DNA of 64,000 nucleotides from Cucumis sativus. Its lineage: Eukaryota > Streptophyta > Magnoliopsida > Cucurbitales > Cucurbitaceae. The stretch lies in assembly GCF_000004075.3 (NCBI RefSeq), contig NC_026658.2, forward strand, positions 4,464,001 through 4,528,000, in the 5' to 3' direction. The position numbers and the translations under genes are program-made. Position 1 is the stretch's first letter. Every line of letters begins with the position of its first letter. The notes below the pieces were generated by a model. It saw only the letters and a program-made list of their open reading frames with translations, had not been told where the DNA came from and did not search any database. Shown here one piece after another: positions 1-12,200 of this stretch.

Positions 1-907
1 TTTTCATTCGCAGTTATCCTGGGGACATTACTAATCCTTCCAACTACCATGTTGTGATCAGTCTACAAGCACTTGTGGACTAGCCATAGGTCTTCAAGTG
101 AGGAAACCATTGACTACTGAAAGTTTTCCAATTGTGAAATATTGTTCTTTAAACTCCTGTAGTCAGCCTGGCTCGTGGAAGATGATTCTTCATTTTCTAT
201 TGTAAATTTTTGGGGTGGAATATAGATCTTAATTGTTGCAAGTAATCGAGGAACTTGGTTTTTGGTAATTTGTCGTTGCATAATCGTATGATAACAAAAG
301 TGCTGATGAAACTATGAATGGTTAGTTAAAGCACGTCGAACATTGACTTTATGGCTGCTTCTGTGAGGCATCATCTGTGTAGAATCTTGGGTCTAGTCAC
401 CGTGGAATACACTAGTACTGCAGAAGTTTTTCTGGTTGAAGCCTTCTTTTTCTGGTTCAAGTTCATTGATTTGAGGTTTTCTGTTCATTGTGGTCGATTC
501 TTCCTGGAGTAGATTTTCGTTATTTGATAAATACTAGATTGGAGCTTTTCATTGTCCATTAAAAGCAAGCAAAGCATGTGGGGTGATTGATTTGAGGTTT
601 GGATCATACTATATTACTGGAAAGTGCTTTTCTGGATCCTATCAAGCGTAACACATTTTGAGCTGATTCACATTTTTTGATGACTGCATTCACCTGATCT
701 GGTTTGTGTTTTATTTCTGTTAATGGGTAACCGTTTGAATTTGATCAATTATGGAGGTAAGATTCTCTGATCTATCTACAGTTAGCCACTCGAGAACATG
801 TTGAAGAAAATCACTAGTGTCTGAAATTCTAATTTGGATACTACACTACATGTTTTACCTAGTTTCTTTCTTTTGTTCATCAATGATTTCAACAATTTTT
901 GGTACAG
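1..907. other. Upstream part of the UIEF-like gene, exons not resolved
   Basis: This stretch lies 5' of the first coding exon I can place. It looks like leader or intron sequence: T-rich, with stops in all frames. A good donor-like GTAAG follows ATGGAG near 756, but joining that exon to the acceptor at 907 puts a stop codon (TAA near 728) in frame without an acceptor in between, so I do not call it coding. Earlier coding exons may lie left of the window. Confidence 0.4.
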
Positions 908-1283
908 GGTTGAGGCTCATCCACCGGTTCCGAGGAAGCCTTTCACCAATGGAAACTTTGTTCCCAAGGTATTTCGTTTGTTTCTTACTAAGGTGTTCAG
1001 AGACTCAGAAGTGTAGAGGTTCTTTAATGGATAGTTGCAAATGTTTTATCTTGTTCATTTATTCCTTCCACCCACCTTCCTTCTGCAGGTATCTGCACCG
1101 GCCCAGCCACAAACAAATACCACGCCAAGACAGAGGCCACAGACTCTGGACTCACTGTTTGCCAACATGAAGGAACAGAGGCTAAGAGTGTTGTCCCAGC
1201 GACAAAATGGGGGTGGGGCACAACAACGGAATGGTGGTCGCCAGCAACAAAGACCTCCTTGGGGGAAGAGGCCGTTTTGGTAA
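908..1283 (+). CDS. Probable UAP56-interacting mRNA export factor (UIEF-like), C-terminal exons
   Basis: Two terminal coding exons are visible, 908-968 and 1089-1283, with clean AG/GT borders and an in-frame join (AAG then GTA); the stop is TAA at 1281-1283. The first encodes a Pro-rich stretch (EAHPPVPRKPFTNGNF). The second encodes a Gln/Arg/Gly-rich tail containing LDSLFANMKEQRLRVLSQ, which looks like a short UAP56-binding helix, and ends PPWGKRPFW. Basic, low-complexity tails with such a helix are known in plant mRNA export adaptors, which link the helicase UAP56 to mRNA in the nucleus. The neighbouring epimerase supports the call, since the Arabidopsis genes I take to be UIEF1 and UIEF2 sit next to UGE5 and UGE2. 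The N-terminal part is not seen. Assignment is from motif memory plus synteny. Confidence 0.6.
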
Positions 1284-2462
1284 CTGATGATTACACAACT
1301 CAAACCTGGTGGTGCTATGAATAAGCATATTCGTGTGGGGAATGTAGATGATGCTTGCTTGTCCATGGCACCCGATAGCTGATAGGGGATCAAAAGGATG
1401 TGATTGTTTCTCGTCTTTGTTTTTTTTTTCCTTAAAAAATTCGAACTTTGCTGGCTTGCTATTTTTAGCGTTTTCTAGCTTCGCTTTGAACCGATTATTA
1501 TAGAAATTTGTTGCAATGTATGTAAAGTGTTTTTTCTTTTGTTCTTGTGGCCTATTTCCTCTGGCTTGTTCTGTTTAAATCAATCTCATTAGACCTCCGC
1601 TCCCTTCATCTTATTTCTAACACTACCCTGTATTGTTGCGAAGATTGTTATTAATTAAATTAGTCAGCTGCTGAAGGCCAAACAGATTTAATGTCAACTT
1701 AACTAGATTTAATTACTCTATTACTCTTAATCAATTTAAAATGATTAATCCCAGTCAACAGATACCAGAAAACCCAAAGATCCGTAGACGATTAAATTAA
1801 AAATCAAGAGACAAAATGAGTTTCCCCCCCCTAAAAACTAATAATCTTTCGCTAATTCAAACGATGCTTTTGTTTTGAATTTATAACAAGCAGCACCATT
1901 GTGATTACTGCAATTTGTCAAAATAGTAATTTTGAACATGGTAGTAAGAAAACACGTATTATTATTATCTTTTATTTCTTTTCATTAAGTTTTATTGTTC
2001 ATTGATGGAACACTATTTTCCATATTGGATAATTTATTGAAATGATTTTTAAAATAATTGAACAACTTACGTAAATATAACAATTAAATTTAAAATGTTA
2101 TTATATGTAGTAAATATTATAAATATAGCAAAATCTATTACTTTACTATATTTGTACCTCTTTCAAAATACTGCTATAATTATTATTCTAAAATCATTAT
2201 CCATTGTAATTATCCAATAAATAAACTTCTCGGCTCTAGGCTATCCAGTAAACTTTACAACAAATAAAGCTATGTCTTATTTATTTTCAAATTTCATCCT
2301 AAAAGTTTAGGTTTTGATAAATAAATAAATAAATATATACATTGTATTACAAGACAAATTACTTTTCAACTAGTTTATTAAAAGAATAGAAATGTAATAT
2401 TTATTTAGAAAACAAATTAATAAAGAATGGAATCTTAATAGATGAACCTCTAGTCAAGCAAT
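1284..2462. other. 3' UTR of the UIEF-like gene and AT-rich spacer
   Basis: The first few hundred bases are probably the 3' UTR of the UIEF-like gene. The rest is AT-rich spacer. Around 2050-2217 there is a decayed copy of the MITE family described at 38919-39175: it contains an 'aatatagcaaaatctatta' core and ends with a 'ctaaaatcattatccattg' type terminus. No coding sequence is apparent. Confidence 0.5.
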
Positions 2463-2535
2463 GGGGGTGTAGCTCATATGGTAGAGCGCTCGCTTCGCAT
2501 GCGAGAGGCACGGGGTTCGATTCCCCGCACCTCCA
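2463..2535 (+). tRNA. trnA-CGC: tRNA-Ala (anticodon CGC)
   Basis: The 73 nt fold as a complete cloverleaf. A 7-bp acceptor stem pairs GGGGGTG with CACCTCC and leaves discriminator A. The D arm is GCTC/GAGC, the anticodon stem CTCGC/GCGAG encloses the loop TTCGCAT with anticodon CGC, and the T arm is CGGGG/CCCCG with loop TTCGATT. The G3:T70 pair of the acceptor stem (third G of GGGGGTG against T of CACCTCC) is the alanine identity element. The internal A and B boxes for RNA polymerase III are intact. There is no intron and no encoded CCA. It lies 240 nt upstream of the next gene on the same strand. Confidence 0.97.
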
Positions 2536-2776
2536 ATTCATCATTTGTATTTTTATTCAATTACCAAATTTGAACGGCTAAGATCAAATTTCCGTTTTAC
2601 CTTCGTGCACGCATCCGCACACAACCACTCCCGCCTTCGTCTCCTCCTAACGGCCTCTCATTCTTTATCCGCCAAAATCCTTCACTCTAGTGAGAGAAAC
2701 GAAAGCATTCGACAAATTCTATGCCATTTCTCTACACAGATTCTCCTTCGTTTCACTCCAAATCCCCATTCACACA

Positions 2777-5700
2777 ATGATTCTGAACTTCACTTCACCA
2801 TGCCTCACTCTCACTCGTCTCCCTCCTCCTAAACTCCTCGAACCACTCGCCTCTTCAACCAATGGCGCTACCGTTTTCATGCCTCTCCTTCTTTGTTCTC
2901 ACGCTTTCTTTGCTTTCACCTCCTTCTCTAAGTCGTTGCGAGTTAGAACTTCTTTAAGTGGCAGCGACATCGACGGCTCTGCGGCTTTTGAGAATCCTGC
3001 TTCGGAGTTACTCGACGACGAGCTGATTGTAGTTGTTTCGGGTGCTAAGGATGCTGATGAAGCGCTAGGGATGATCGGTGATAAGTCAGGGAGAAGTGGA
3101 GGTACTGTGTCTGTTTCCGACTGTCGTTTGATTATTTCGGCTGCACTTAAGCGTAACAATCCCGAGCTTGCTTTGTCTGTGTTCTACGCAATGCGTTCCA
3201 CTTTCTATCAAGGTGTGCGTTTTTATGTTTGATTATTTGAAGTTCTATCTATTTAATAATTTAGACTGATGGTGGAAAATATGGAACTCGGTATCTGAAT
3301 TGTTGGAATTGTTTTCTTTTAGTTTGCGAGTTGTTAAGAAAGACGGTGGTCTTTAGCCAATACGATACGTCGTTGATTTGGTTTCTTTAGCTATGAAGAA
3401 ATAATGAATTTTCAATGGGAAACCGTAAGATATCTACTAATTTGCTTAATCCATTGTCATTGTAAATGGTTACAGCATGGGAAGGTGTTAATGAAAATGC
3501 TTCCATCGTTGAGAGATGGAAATGGTCAAGGCCAGATGTTCATGTATATACATTGCTGATTGAAGGTCTTGCAGCATCCTTGAGGGTATCTGATGCACTT
3601 AGAATGATCGAAATTATTTGCCGTGTTGGTGTAACACCTGCTGAGGAGGTGATAAACCATTTTTGTTCAAATGTGTATGAGCATATTCGTGTGCGGACAT
3701 TTACACAGTTGTGATGAACATCAAACAATGTACGACAGACTTCCTGAATAGCTGTTCTATGTTTGAAGGTACCATTTGGAAAAGTGGTGAAGTGTCCCAG
3801 TTGTATGGTAGCAGTTGCAGTTGCACAACCGCAGCATGGTATTCAGGTATAGAAGTACGTGGCTACTTTTGTGGGTCGGATTCTATCGGGCAGTGTATCT
3901 AGGATGAATGATTGATGAACATTTCTTCAAGTTCCCTGGGAAAACTAGGTTTAGACGTTAGATGTTCAGATAGAGTATGACTATGCTGCATTAGCTGTTT
4001 CTACGACCATACTTACTATACTAAATAATATTATGGTTGAATATCTATTTATTGCTGATTGTGAAGTATTATCATTGAACACATGTTTGTGCAATATTTA
4101 TTGTGGTATAGGGTCTTTATGACATGACACTACAGAGTTATCATAAGATAAAATGTTTCCTATGTTTGTTTATGATTTTGGCAATTGTTTGCCTTGTTTT
4201 GGTACAACAATTGCTGAGTGGGAAATTGAACCTCTGTTCTTGAGGGATGGATGTTGTGCCAATACAACTTTGGCAATTGGTTGCCTCTTTATTTCAAATT
4301 TCTATTAATTTGTTCTTACTTCATATTTCTCCCATCCTTTCATGCCACTGTGTTTCCCTGACTTCTGATATTGTGCGCCTAATCAAGCATTTGTTCAAAG
4401 CTCCTGGTTTATTTTTGAACAAAAGCTGATGCTTTATCTCTGAGATATATGATTTGGAGACTCGAACGTTTTATATTCGAGAAATACAAATATTTTATCT
4501 GCCAATTTATTTTTTTCTTTTACAAACTACAAGTTGACACCTGTTCCCGAGCAAGCTTTTACCCTTTACAATCTTTTCTTCTTTCAGATTGTATCCTGTG
4601 CAAAGTGCTGCTACAAGTATGAACTTATTTCAGGAAACATAGTTAATATCGAGTCAGAAGAAATTCGGTAGGTTCACCTGGATGTTGCTTACTTGATTTA
4701 TTTAGTTGGCTGGTACTTCAATCTCTCGTCTTATGTGTTTTTGATAATCTATGGTTCAAGTTCTGTTGTCTTTTAAGTGCATGATCGCTTTGCATTTGTG
4801 AGCTCAATACATTCTCCCATTAGTACTATACGTTCATTGCCCACTACCCTGAACACTATGAACCTGTAGTTCATGCTAATATTAAATCATTGCAATCTTA
4901 TTTCGTAACTATATATTAATTATAAGACATATTTGCATTAGATGTTGATCCTCGAATATTCACTTTTTCTAAGGATCTCCTCCTGCCGAACGCAGCATGG
5001 ATACTCCTGCATGGGAAAAAGCACTTCGGTTCTTGAACATAATGAAGCGAAAAATTCCTGTTGCTGTGCACTCCATTGTGGTATGTATAATGTAACCTCA
5101 GTTTGGCTTTGAACTATTTGGTTCTTTCAATTGTTTTAATCATCCAATACCAAACATCTGCTCATTTGATCTATATCTGTTTGCTCATCCGCGGGACGAG
5201 TGATGCATCAATTTTTAAGTTTCTAATGTTATTGCAAATTTGCAATGATTTCATATCTTCCCCATTTCTCCGTTACCTTTTTGTGATCTGTTGAGTACTT
5301 ATTCATCCCATGTATGTTTCATGACTAAATAATTGTGTGGCCTTAAATTATTCAAACGTGCAAAGTTCTGTACTTACCATGGAAACATCATTTTGTTCTC
5401 TTTTACAATTATCATATCTAGCTGGTTAAATATCTAATCTTTCATCTGGCTCATGAAAATTTGGCACAACCTTGTATTTATTTGAATTTAACGATACTTG
5501 CCTACACTTTTCTTACTGATTTTCTTTATGGCTTATTTGTGAGTTTAGTGTAATCTCATATAATGCATAAGTAGGTCTCCCGTCTCTTTAATATCTTTGA
5601 ACTACTAACAATAAACCACATACCGTAGGAATTTTTACTAAACGTACATGTAGGAAAATATGCTCTCATCTCATGAATGAGTGTTACTCTCGTCAATCTC

Positions 5701-8700
5701 CTATTTAGTTTGCCAGCTTCCTGGTTCTCATAAAAGTTTCAAAGTCATTGACTATCCTATGTTTTTTAGACAATCAACATGCACAGTTATGTTCCATTAC
5801 ATGTTTTTTAGACAATCAACATGCACAGTTATGTTCCATTACATGTTTTACTATTCTCTCTGTTCTTGTGCTTCTGTTACTAATTTTTTCCTTCGTCATT
5901 CTTCTTAGGTACAAACTCCTTCTGGAGTGGCACGAACCCAGAAGTTTGCTACTGAAACAGCAGATCTCCCGGCTCGAGAGGGAGAAAGGGTGACAATTGC
6001 TGCTGCAGCTCCATCAAATGTATTCAGAGAAGTTGGTCCTATTAAATTTAGTCCAAAGGATCCCAATTTGTACTCTGGAGAGGCTATGTGCCTGACAAAT
6101 CATTCAGATGGCCGGGAGTCACTATTATTAAGAGTGCCAGGAAAGGAAAACTCATCCTTACTTAACCCATCGATCCTCTTTCCACTCATAGTTTTGTCTG
6201 CCGCTGGAGATGCTGCCTCTGGAGTAATTGACCCCAGCTTGCCTCAGTTGCTTATAGTTGCTGGATTTGCTTCTCTAGCTGCAGGAGCTACCTTGAATTC
6301 ATTAATTTTGCCTCAATTCAATCGGGTACAGATTTCTTAGTCACTCTTTCCTGTATAACTATAAGTCTAGACCTATATTTAAACCCTACTTTATTTTATC
6401 AATTTATTTTTTAATATTTTCAAACTGACATTATTTTTTGCATGAGAATGTTGTCATTGATTACATGTCTTTATACATGTGTATTTTTAAATTTTGGCTT
6501 GTGGTATCAGTTGGTGCATTCAATTATAATTTGACTGTTGTCAACTGTTGAAAATCATTTGAGATGAGTTTTAAAATATTTATTCCTGCAACCCACATTT
6601 AGCAATGCTAATGTTCTGATATTATTAACTTTTCTCCTTGAATGCTTGAGTAGAACTAATTCATATGTTTCTTTGTTTGTATCAGCTTCCTCAACGATCA
6701 GTTGATATCATTGCTATCAAGCAGCAACTTTTATCTCAATATAATGTGCTTCAGTCTCGTATCGGGGATTTAAAACTAGCTGCTGAAAAGGAGGTATGCA
6801 TTCACATAGTCTTGACTATTGGTCATTGCATCATGAAGTAAATTTAATTTTTAGTTCACATTCTTAACATCAAGAACATATTACATGGTTTCTAACTAAG
6901 TTGAATGCATGAGGTTTAACAATTCATCACACTCTTAAAATTCTTATATTCCTGAAGAAAAACACTGAAGTAGTTACCATTATTTTTCTCTAATCTTCAA
7001 CCGGGTTTTTTTTTTCATATACTCTCTCATGAGTTGTACTAAGATAAGTTGTCATCAAATAACGTTGTAGATCTGGTTGGTGAACTTTAATTTGTTTCAC
7101 TCTTTAGGTATGGATGTTGGCTCGGATGTGCCAATTGGAGAACAAAATTTTTGCCGTAGGAGAACCTTCTTACCGGTGAATCCTACTAAACACTATGAAT
7201 GATCCTTTCTTAATTCAGTGAACTATTGCCAATGTTCATTTTCAATTGACTTATTAAGGTTGTAAAAGTATTTGGATGTTTCGCTTTTTCTTCTTTCTCG
7301 ATGTCTTCCAAACTCAGTCTTTTTTTTTTTTTATTGTCTCCAGCGCACGTAGAAGTAGGATAAAAAAGGTGCGAGAAGGCTTGGAAAATTCCCTTAAGCA
7401 ACGGATTGAACTAATCGAAAGCTATGCAAGGGTATGCCATAGCCTAAGTTATACCATTGTCCTAAGAATTTACTTTCGGAAAGGTATGGTTACTTAGTGG
7501 TATCTTTTTTGACAGATTTCCTCGATGATTGAGATCGAAGTTGAAATGGAGTCTGATGTTATTGCAGCTGAAGCAGCTAGCAGTGTGGTGCGTGCAATTG
7601 CTGCCTTATCATAAGTTTTAGAATGTAGAGTTATTAACCTATTTGGCCCATTTTACAGGAAAGAGTGTCTGAACAGATAGAGCAAATCATGGTGCTGGAA
7701 AATCTAGAAGAGGCATGTCTTTATCACTGTGAACTAATTTTTTGTTTGCATGCCTTACTATGTTGTGATGTTGATGTCTAATTTTTTGTTCACGTTAATT
7801 GTTGGATATCGTGTCTTTCTCTTACCTCATCCATACTACCATCGGTCTCTGAGTATTTTACTCGTCAACATTTTGAGAAACTTGCTCTGGTTTACTATGG
7901 TTTATTCACTATTACTGCCAGGGCTGTCCCGGTGGCATACCTATTGGACTTATTTTTAGTCATTTCCATCCATATGGTACTACACGAAGCACTGGACTTA
8001 CCTTTTTGATCTCCCATTCCTCATGAACTACTGTTTCATGAAGCAGTGTGAGAATACTTTGATAAACTGCTAAAATAGTTTCTTGTTTTCACCTTGAGAA
8101 TTGGTGGAACTTTTGGTGGAGGAATTGAAAGTTACATTTTGCAAGTTACACGAGGAGATGTGGAAACATTGACAGCTTCTGAGGCGGTTTGAGGGAGGAG
8201 GTATTTCGGTTTTTGGCTGCATGAAATGTGGAAATGTATCAGAGGGAGGGTGGCACCGAGAATGTTGGAAAAATTATTTATGTAGGGAGTTAGGAGAGAG
8301 TGAAAATGTTATATTGAGAAGCTTTTGTTCAGGAGGGGTTTGAGTTCTCGAATTATTTTATTTAGCTACTTTCTGTTGAGCTTTTTCTGATTTCATTCAA
8401 CATTTACATGATAGAAATCCATTCTAATTCCATCAAGTCAGTCAAGCTACCATGGGCCTAGCCTTAAGACCATATAGTGGTGCCCTCTGCCACCACCACA
8501 CTTAGAGCCAGCCTTACAAACAGCCGGGGTTATATTTCCCTTCATCATATTCAAGTCCTTGACTAGCAACAATAAGCTTTTCCAACTCAATTAAGCTGGA
8601 ATATCAGAAAATTTTCCGTGAGAGTGCACCGAAGGGTCTTCAAGCTAAGGTCTCAATCACCTAATATACATTTGAATGAAACTATAACCACTACCCATAT

Positions 8701-9219
8701 GTTGCCTTCCAGACGAATTTAGCACATCATAATTAATATCAAAGATTGAGCCTACTATCAGCTGATACTGTGTGTGGGTGTGACACAAAGCTATTTAGAA
8801 GTAAGATTGCATTGATTTTCAATTACATGAAAAATATGACTTCTGTGTTATCAAAGTAGAGATGTCTGCTGAGTTTTTAGTTGTTCACAGAGTTAGTTCG
8901 GCTACTGTTTTTAATATATGATTCGCATTGGTATTTTTACTGAACAATAAAATCATCATTCAACACCCTTAAATTCAGAACGAAACACATGGCTTTGGTT
9001 TCTGTTGTCTTTTAGTTCCTCATATTTTCATCTGGACTATAATGGTTTCCTGATCTTTGGAGCCAATCAGCAGACACTATTTCCATCTTTGGCTAATTAG
9101 TTATCTTTTTCTTCTAACCTTTTGTGTCAATACCAATGCAGAGATGGAAATTACAAGCAGAAGCCAACGATGAAGCGGAAAGACTTCTCAACCAATCAAT
9201 GCCAACAGAAAAGGTTTAG
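2777..9219 (+). CDS. Plastid-type PPR-like protein with zinc ribbon, membrane segments and coiled coil
   Basis: I place 12 exons: 2777-3212, 3476-3648, 3769-3846, 4588-4667, 4996-5080, 5909-6325, 6686-6793, 7108-7175, 7344-7431, 7516-7587, 7659-7712 and 9142-9219, giving 578 aa. The N-terminus is Ser/Thr/Pro-rich and looks like a plastid transit peptide; the ATG at 2690 is an in-frame alternative. Residues about 120-200 contain PPR-like helices (RPDVHVYTLLIEGLAAS, then ALRMIEIICRVGVTP). A zinc ribbon follows: C212-P-S-C215 and C233-A-K-C236. Hydrophobic segments lie near 371-384 and 395-418. Residues about 424-578 are charged helices, likely a coiled coil. All introns are GT-AG except the last, which starts GC. 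I recognise a conserved plant architecture but cannot name the protein; RNA binding in plastids is inference only. Confidence 0.75.
5759..5842. repeat. Tandem duplication, two 42-bp copies, in intron 5 of the PPR-like gene
   Basis: Bases 5759-5800 and 5801-5842 are identical 42-bp units beginning ATGTTTTTTAGACAATCAAC, followed by the first bases of a third copy (ATGTTTTA). The perfect identity indicates a recent slippage or unequal-exchange event. It lies wholly in the intron before exon 6. Confidence 0.95.
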
Positions 9220-12200
9220 ACAAGTGTGTTCTCTCGTGTTCTCAATCCAGGTAACTGTTAGGCCCCCGATTCTTCATGCATCCATATCTCGATTTCCACA
9301 TCACCTTGTACCCGCACTACCTACCCAGAATTACTATTTGTCAAACAAATCTTGGAGCATCAATAACAAAACCAAATACTTCACAAATATTCTTACTTCT
9401 CAATGAAAATGCCAATCAATGTCTACTTGGTCCATGTACATGAAGTTTTGAAGCAGCATCAGGTCAGTGCTTTGTGATCAGATATCTTATTACTGAATAT
9501 CTCATTTGTTAAATTGTATTATTGTTATGAAAAAGTAAATTGAAATCTAAGTTTCATTTGGAACTTTTCCCTCCCGAGTACTGAAATTTGATTTATCACG
9601 TATATATAACACGTTAATGATTCTATGAATTATCCATCTTTTACATTTCAGTAATGTTCTTAGTTGGGTCTGATAGTTTCTTCTTATTGTCCACTGGCTA
9701 GAGAACTTTGAATCTAAATCTACATAATTTTAGTTTTGGATTCTTATAAACAAAATGACTTTTACCAATGGAGATGTTAGTTCTTACTTATTTACGAAGG
9801 ATTTTTCTCAGGAACACTGAGAAAAGGAGAAGAATGAGAAAAAGATTCACGATTCTCCTGTTGAAAAGAAAGATCCATGATTCTCCCCTTTTTATCACTA
9901 ACTAGAGAATGGAATTTGGTACACTTCTTGCTTTATTCACATTCACCTTGTGAGGTAGAAGGGCCAGTGGATTTTTAAGGTTCAGCTTTAAATGGAATAT
10001 TCTATAACATACCTTGAGATTGAGGTTGGAACTCTACCTTTTCTTTTTTTTCTACTCTGTTTAACCATTTTTGTAAGAGATTTATAAATTAAATCATTTC
10101 CAAAAATTTACTTTCTAATACGTAAACCTCGACTTCTATAAACCTTGAGATTAGCTTCTCATTCTATTCCTTTAAACAGATAGTTCAACATGAATTAATA
10201 TGTTGGATACATCTAGGGATAGTTGATAAGAATGTACAAGATTTAATATAAGATACTATTAATGGTGATAACTAACAGAATCTTTTTCGTTAGTTGCAAG
10301 GACTTATTCCATTATGTGTTCAGTTCACGTCTTTTTCTTCTCCTTCAGTGTTATCTTTATTCTTACTTAAGTTTTCTCTTTGAACTTGTTTTGATTATTC
10401 CTATGAATCTCTTAATTGAGAATTGAAGTGTCTGAAGTGTCAATGTGTTGGTTATTGATAATAGTTGACTATTGATAACTATCATGGATTGACCTATGAG
10501 TAAAAAAGAGATAGTCTTAGTAGCCAACTAAGAGGTCATATGGGTTCAACTCATTGTTGATCACCTACTAGAAATTAATTTTTTATGAGTTTTCTTAACT
10601 CTCAAATGTTGTATGATCATGCGGTTTGTTTCGTGAGATTGCTCAGTTTCACGTTATTTAACATTTTATTTTGTCAAACTTCGGACCACTAGGTTTTGTT
10701 CTTTGAAATTGAACCATCTTTCATTTTCGTAGCCTCACGTGGTCCTTGGTCATGTCAAAAATACTAACCACCTTTATTTTTTTTACTTTCTTCTTTTACT
10801 TCATTGCCATTCTAAATAAATGTTATTTAACTATGTGTTAAATTATGAATGATGGTAAGTAATGAGTAGTCTGATAGTATTACAAATTTGTTTGATTTGA
10901 ATTTTAATCCATAACTCTAGGAGATTTGAGCCAAATTTTGGAGTTGTGTTCTAGTACAATGATTGTGTGGATGGTTAATTGAAGTTTTAGGAGTCAGATT
11001 TTTGTTTTAAGAAACATAATCCGAAAATCTATGCCTTGTATCAATTTGATCTATGAATTTTCAAACGTGCATCAATTTATACCTTTTATAATTGTTTTGT
11101 TAGGATTATGAGAGTTATAGTTTTATAAATTAAATTCTTAACTTTCATGAGTGAATAAATTTAAACTCTTAGATTTGTGTGCATCAATTCTTATAATTCA
11201 TTTTGTTGAGTCACATTTGATGAAATTTACACAGAAGAATTGATGTGTTGATAATTTTATAGGTAAGTTTTGTTTACGAACATTTAGGAGTTTGGCTGAA
11301 GTAATTATAAGTTTTACACAAAAAAACTTGAAAGGGGTAAATTGTTACACATTATACCATTTGAGTATTTCAATTGATGTACCTCTCAAATATCAAAGTT
11401 CAAAGTGTTATTTTTTCTCATTTTTATTTTAATCTCTTATACTTTACTTCCCATCTACCAAAATTGTATTAAATAAAATATTTGACAAAATATTTATATT
11501 TCTTAGTTAAGCTTTTTTGTTTTATCTTAATTAGTTTTTAAATTTTTTCTGTTTTTTAAAAAATAGTCATTTTTCTTAATTTTGGTTTTTTAAAAAAGTC
11601 TCTTACTAAACTCATGATTAGTTAGATTTTTTTTATAAAAAGATAAAAAAAAAATGAATAAAAGAATAAAAGAAGTGGATAGTTGCAAATTTAGTCATTA
11701 GATGCAAAATAATTAAGTATATAGCAATATTTAAAAAAAATTGTAAATATAGCAAAATTTATCAAATTCTTTCACCCATAGATTATGTTGTAGATCCTGT
11801 TGTAAATATTGGTCTCTGATTGGTATATCATACAAATCTATCAGTGATAGTTATGCTATATTTGTAATTTCTTTTAAATGTTGTTATATCCTTAATTATT
11901 ATTCCTAAAACGGTCAGAAACGAGTAGATTTTAGGGTTTTTTTTTAAAAAAAATAGTAAAAATTGACAAACTATTTACCCTTATTTTGTTCAAATGTTCT
12001 ATTTTTTTTTATAATTTGTCTAGATTTTTATATTATTTTGTTTATTCTTTTTACTGAATTTCATCCATTAGCGTCCCTGTTGAAATTGAATCTTTGAAGC
12101 TTCTTAAATGAATCAAATTCCAACCACTTTTGGATCAAAGGTGCTTTATATATATATACAATTACAAATTTATATAGACTCGAAATTTCAATTTATTTTA

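Noticed and set aside
750-760. ATGGAG followed by GTAAG as a first coding exon of the UIEF-like gene
   Set aside because: Joined to the acceptor at 907 in the only phase that gives the conserved protein, the upstream frame meets a stop within 12 codons and no acceptor lies between.
2545-2832. Open frame overlapping the first exon of the PPR-like gene
   Set aside because: Different frame, low-complexity Ser/His-rich translation with no family resemblance; the transit-like leader in the other frame splices cleanly into conserved exons.
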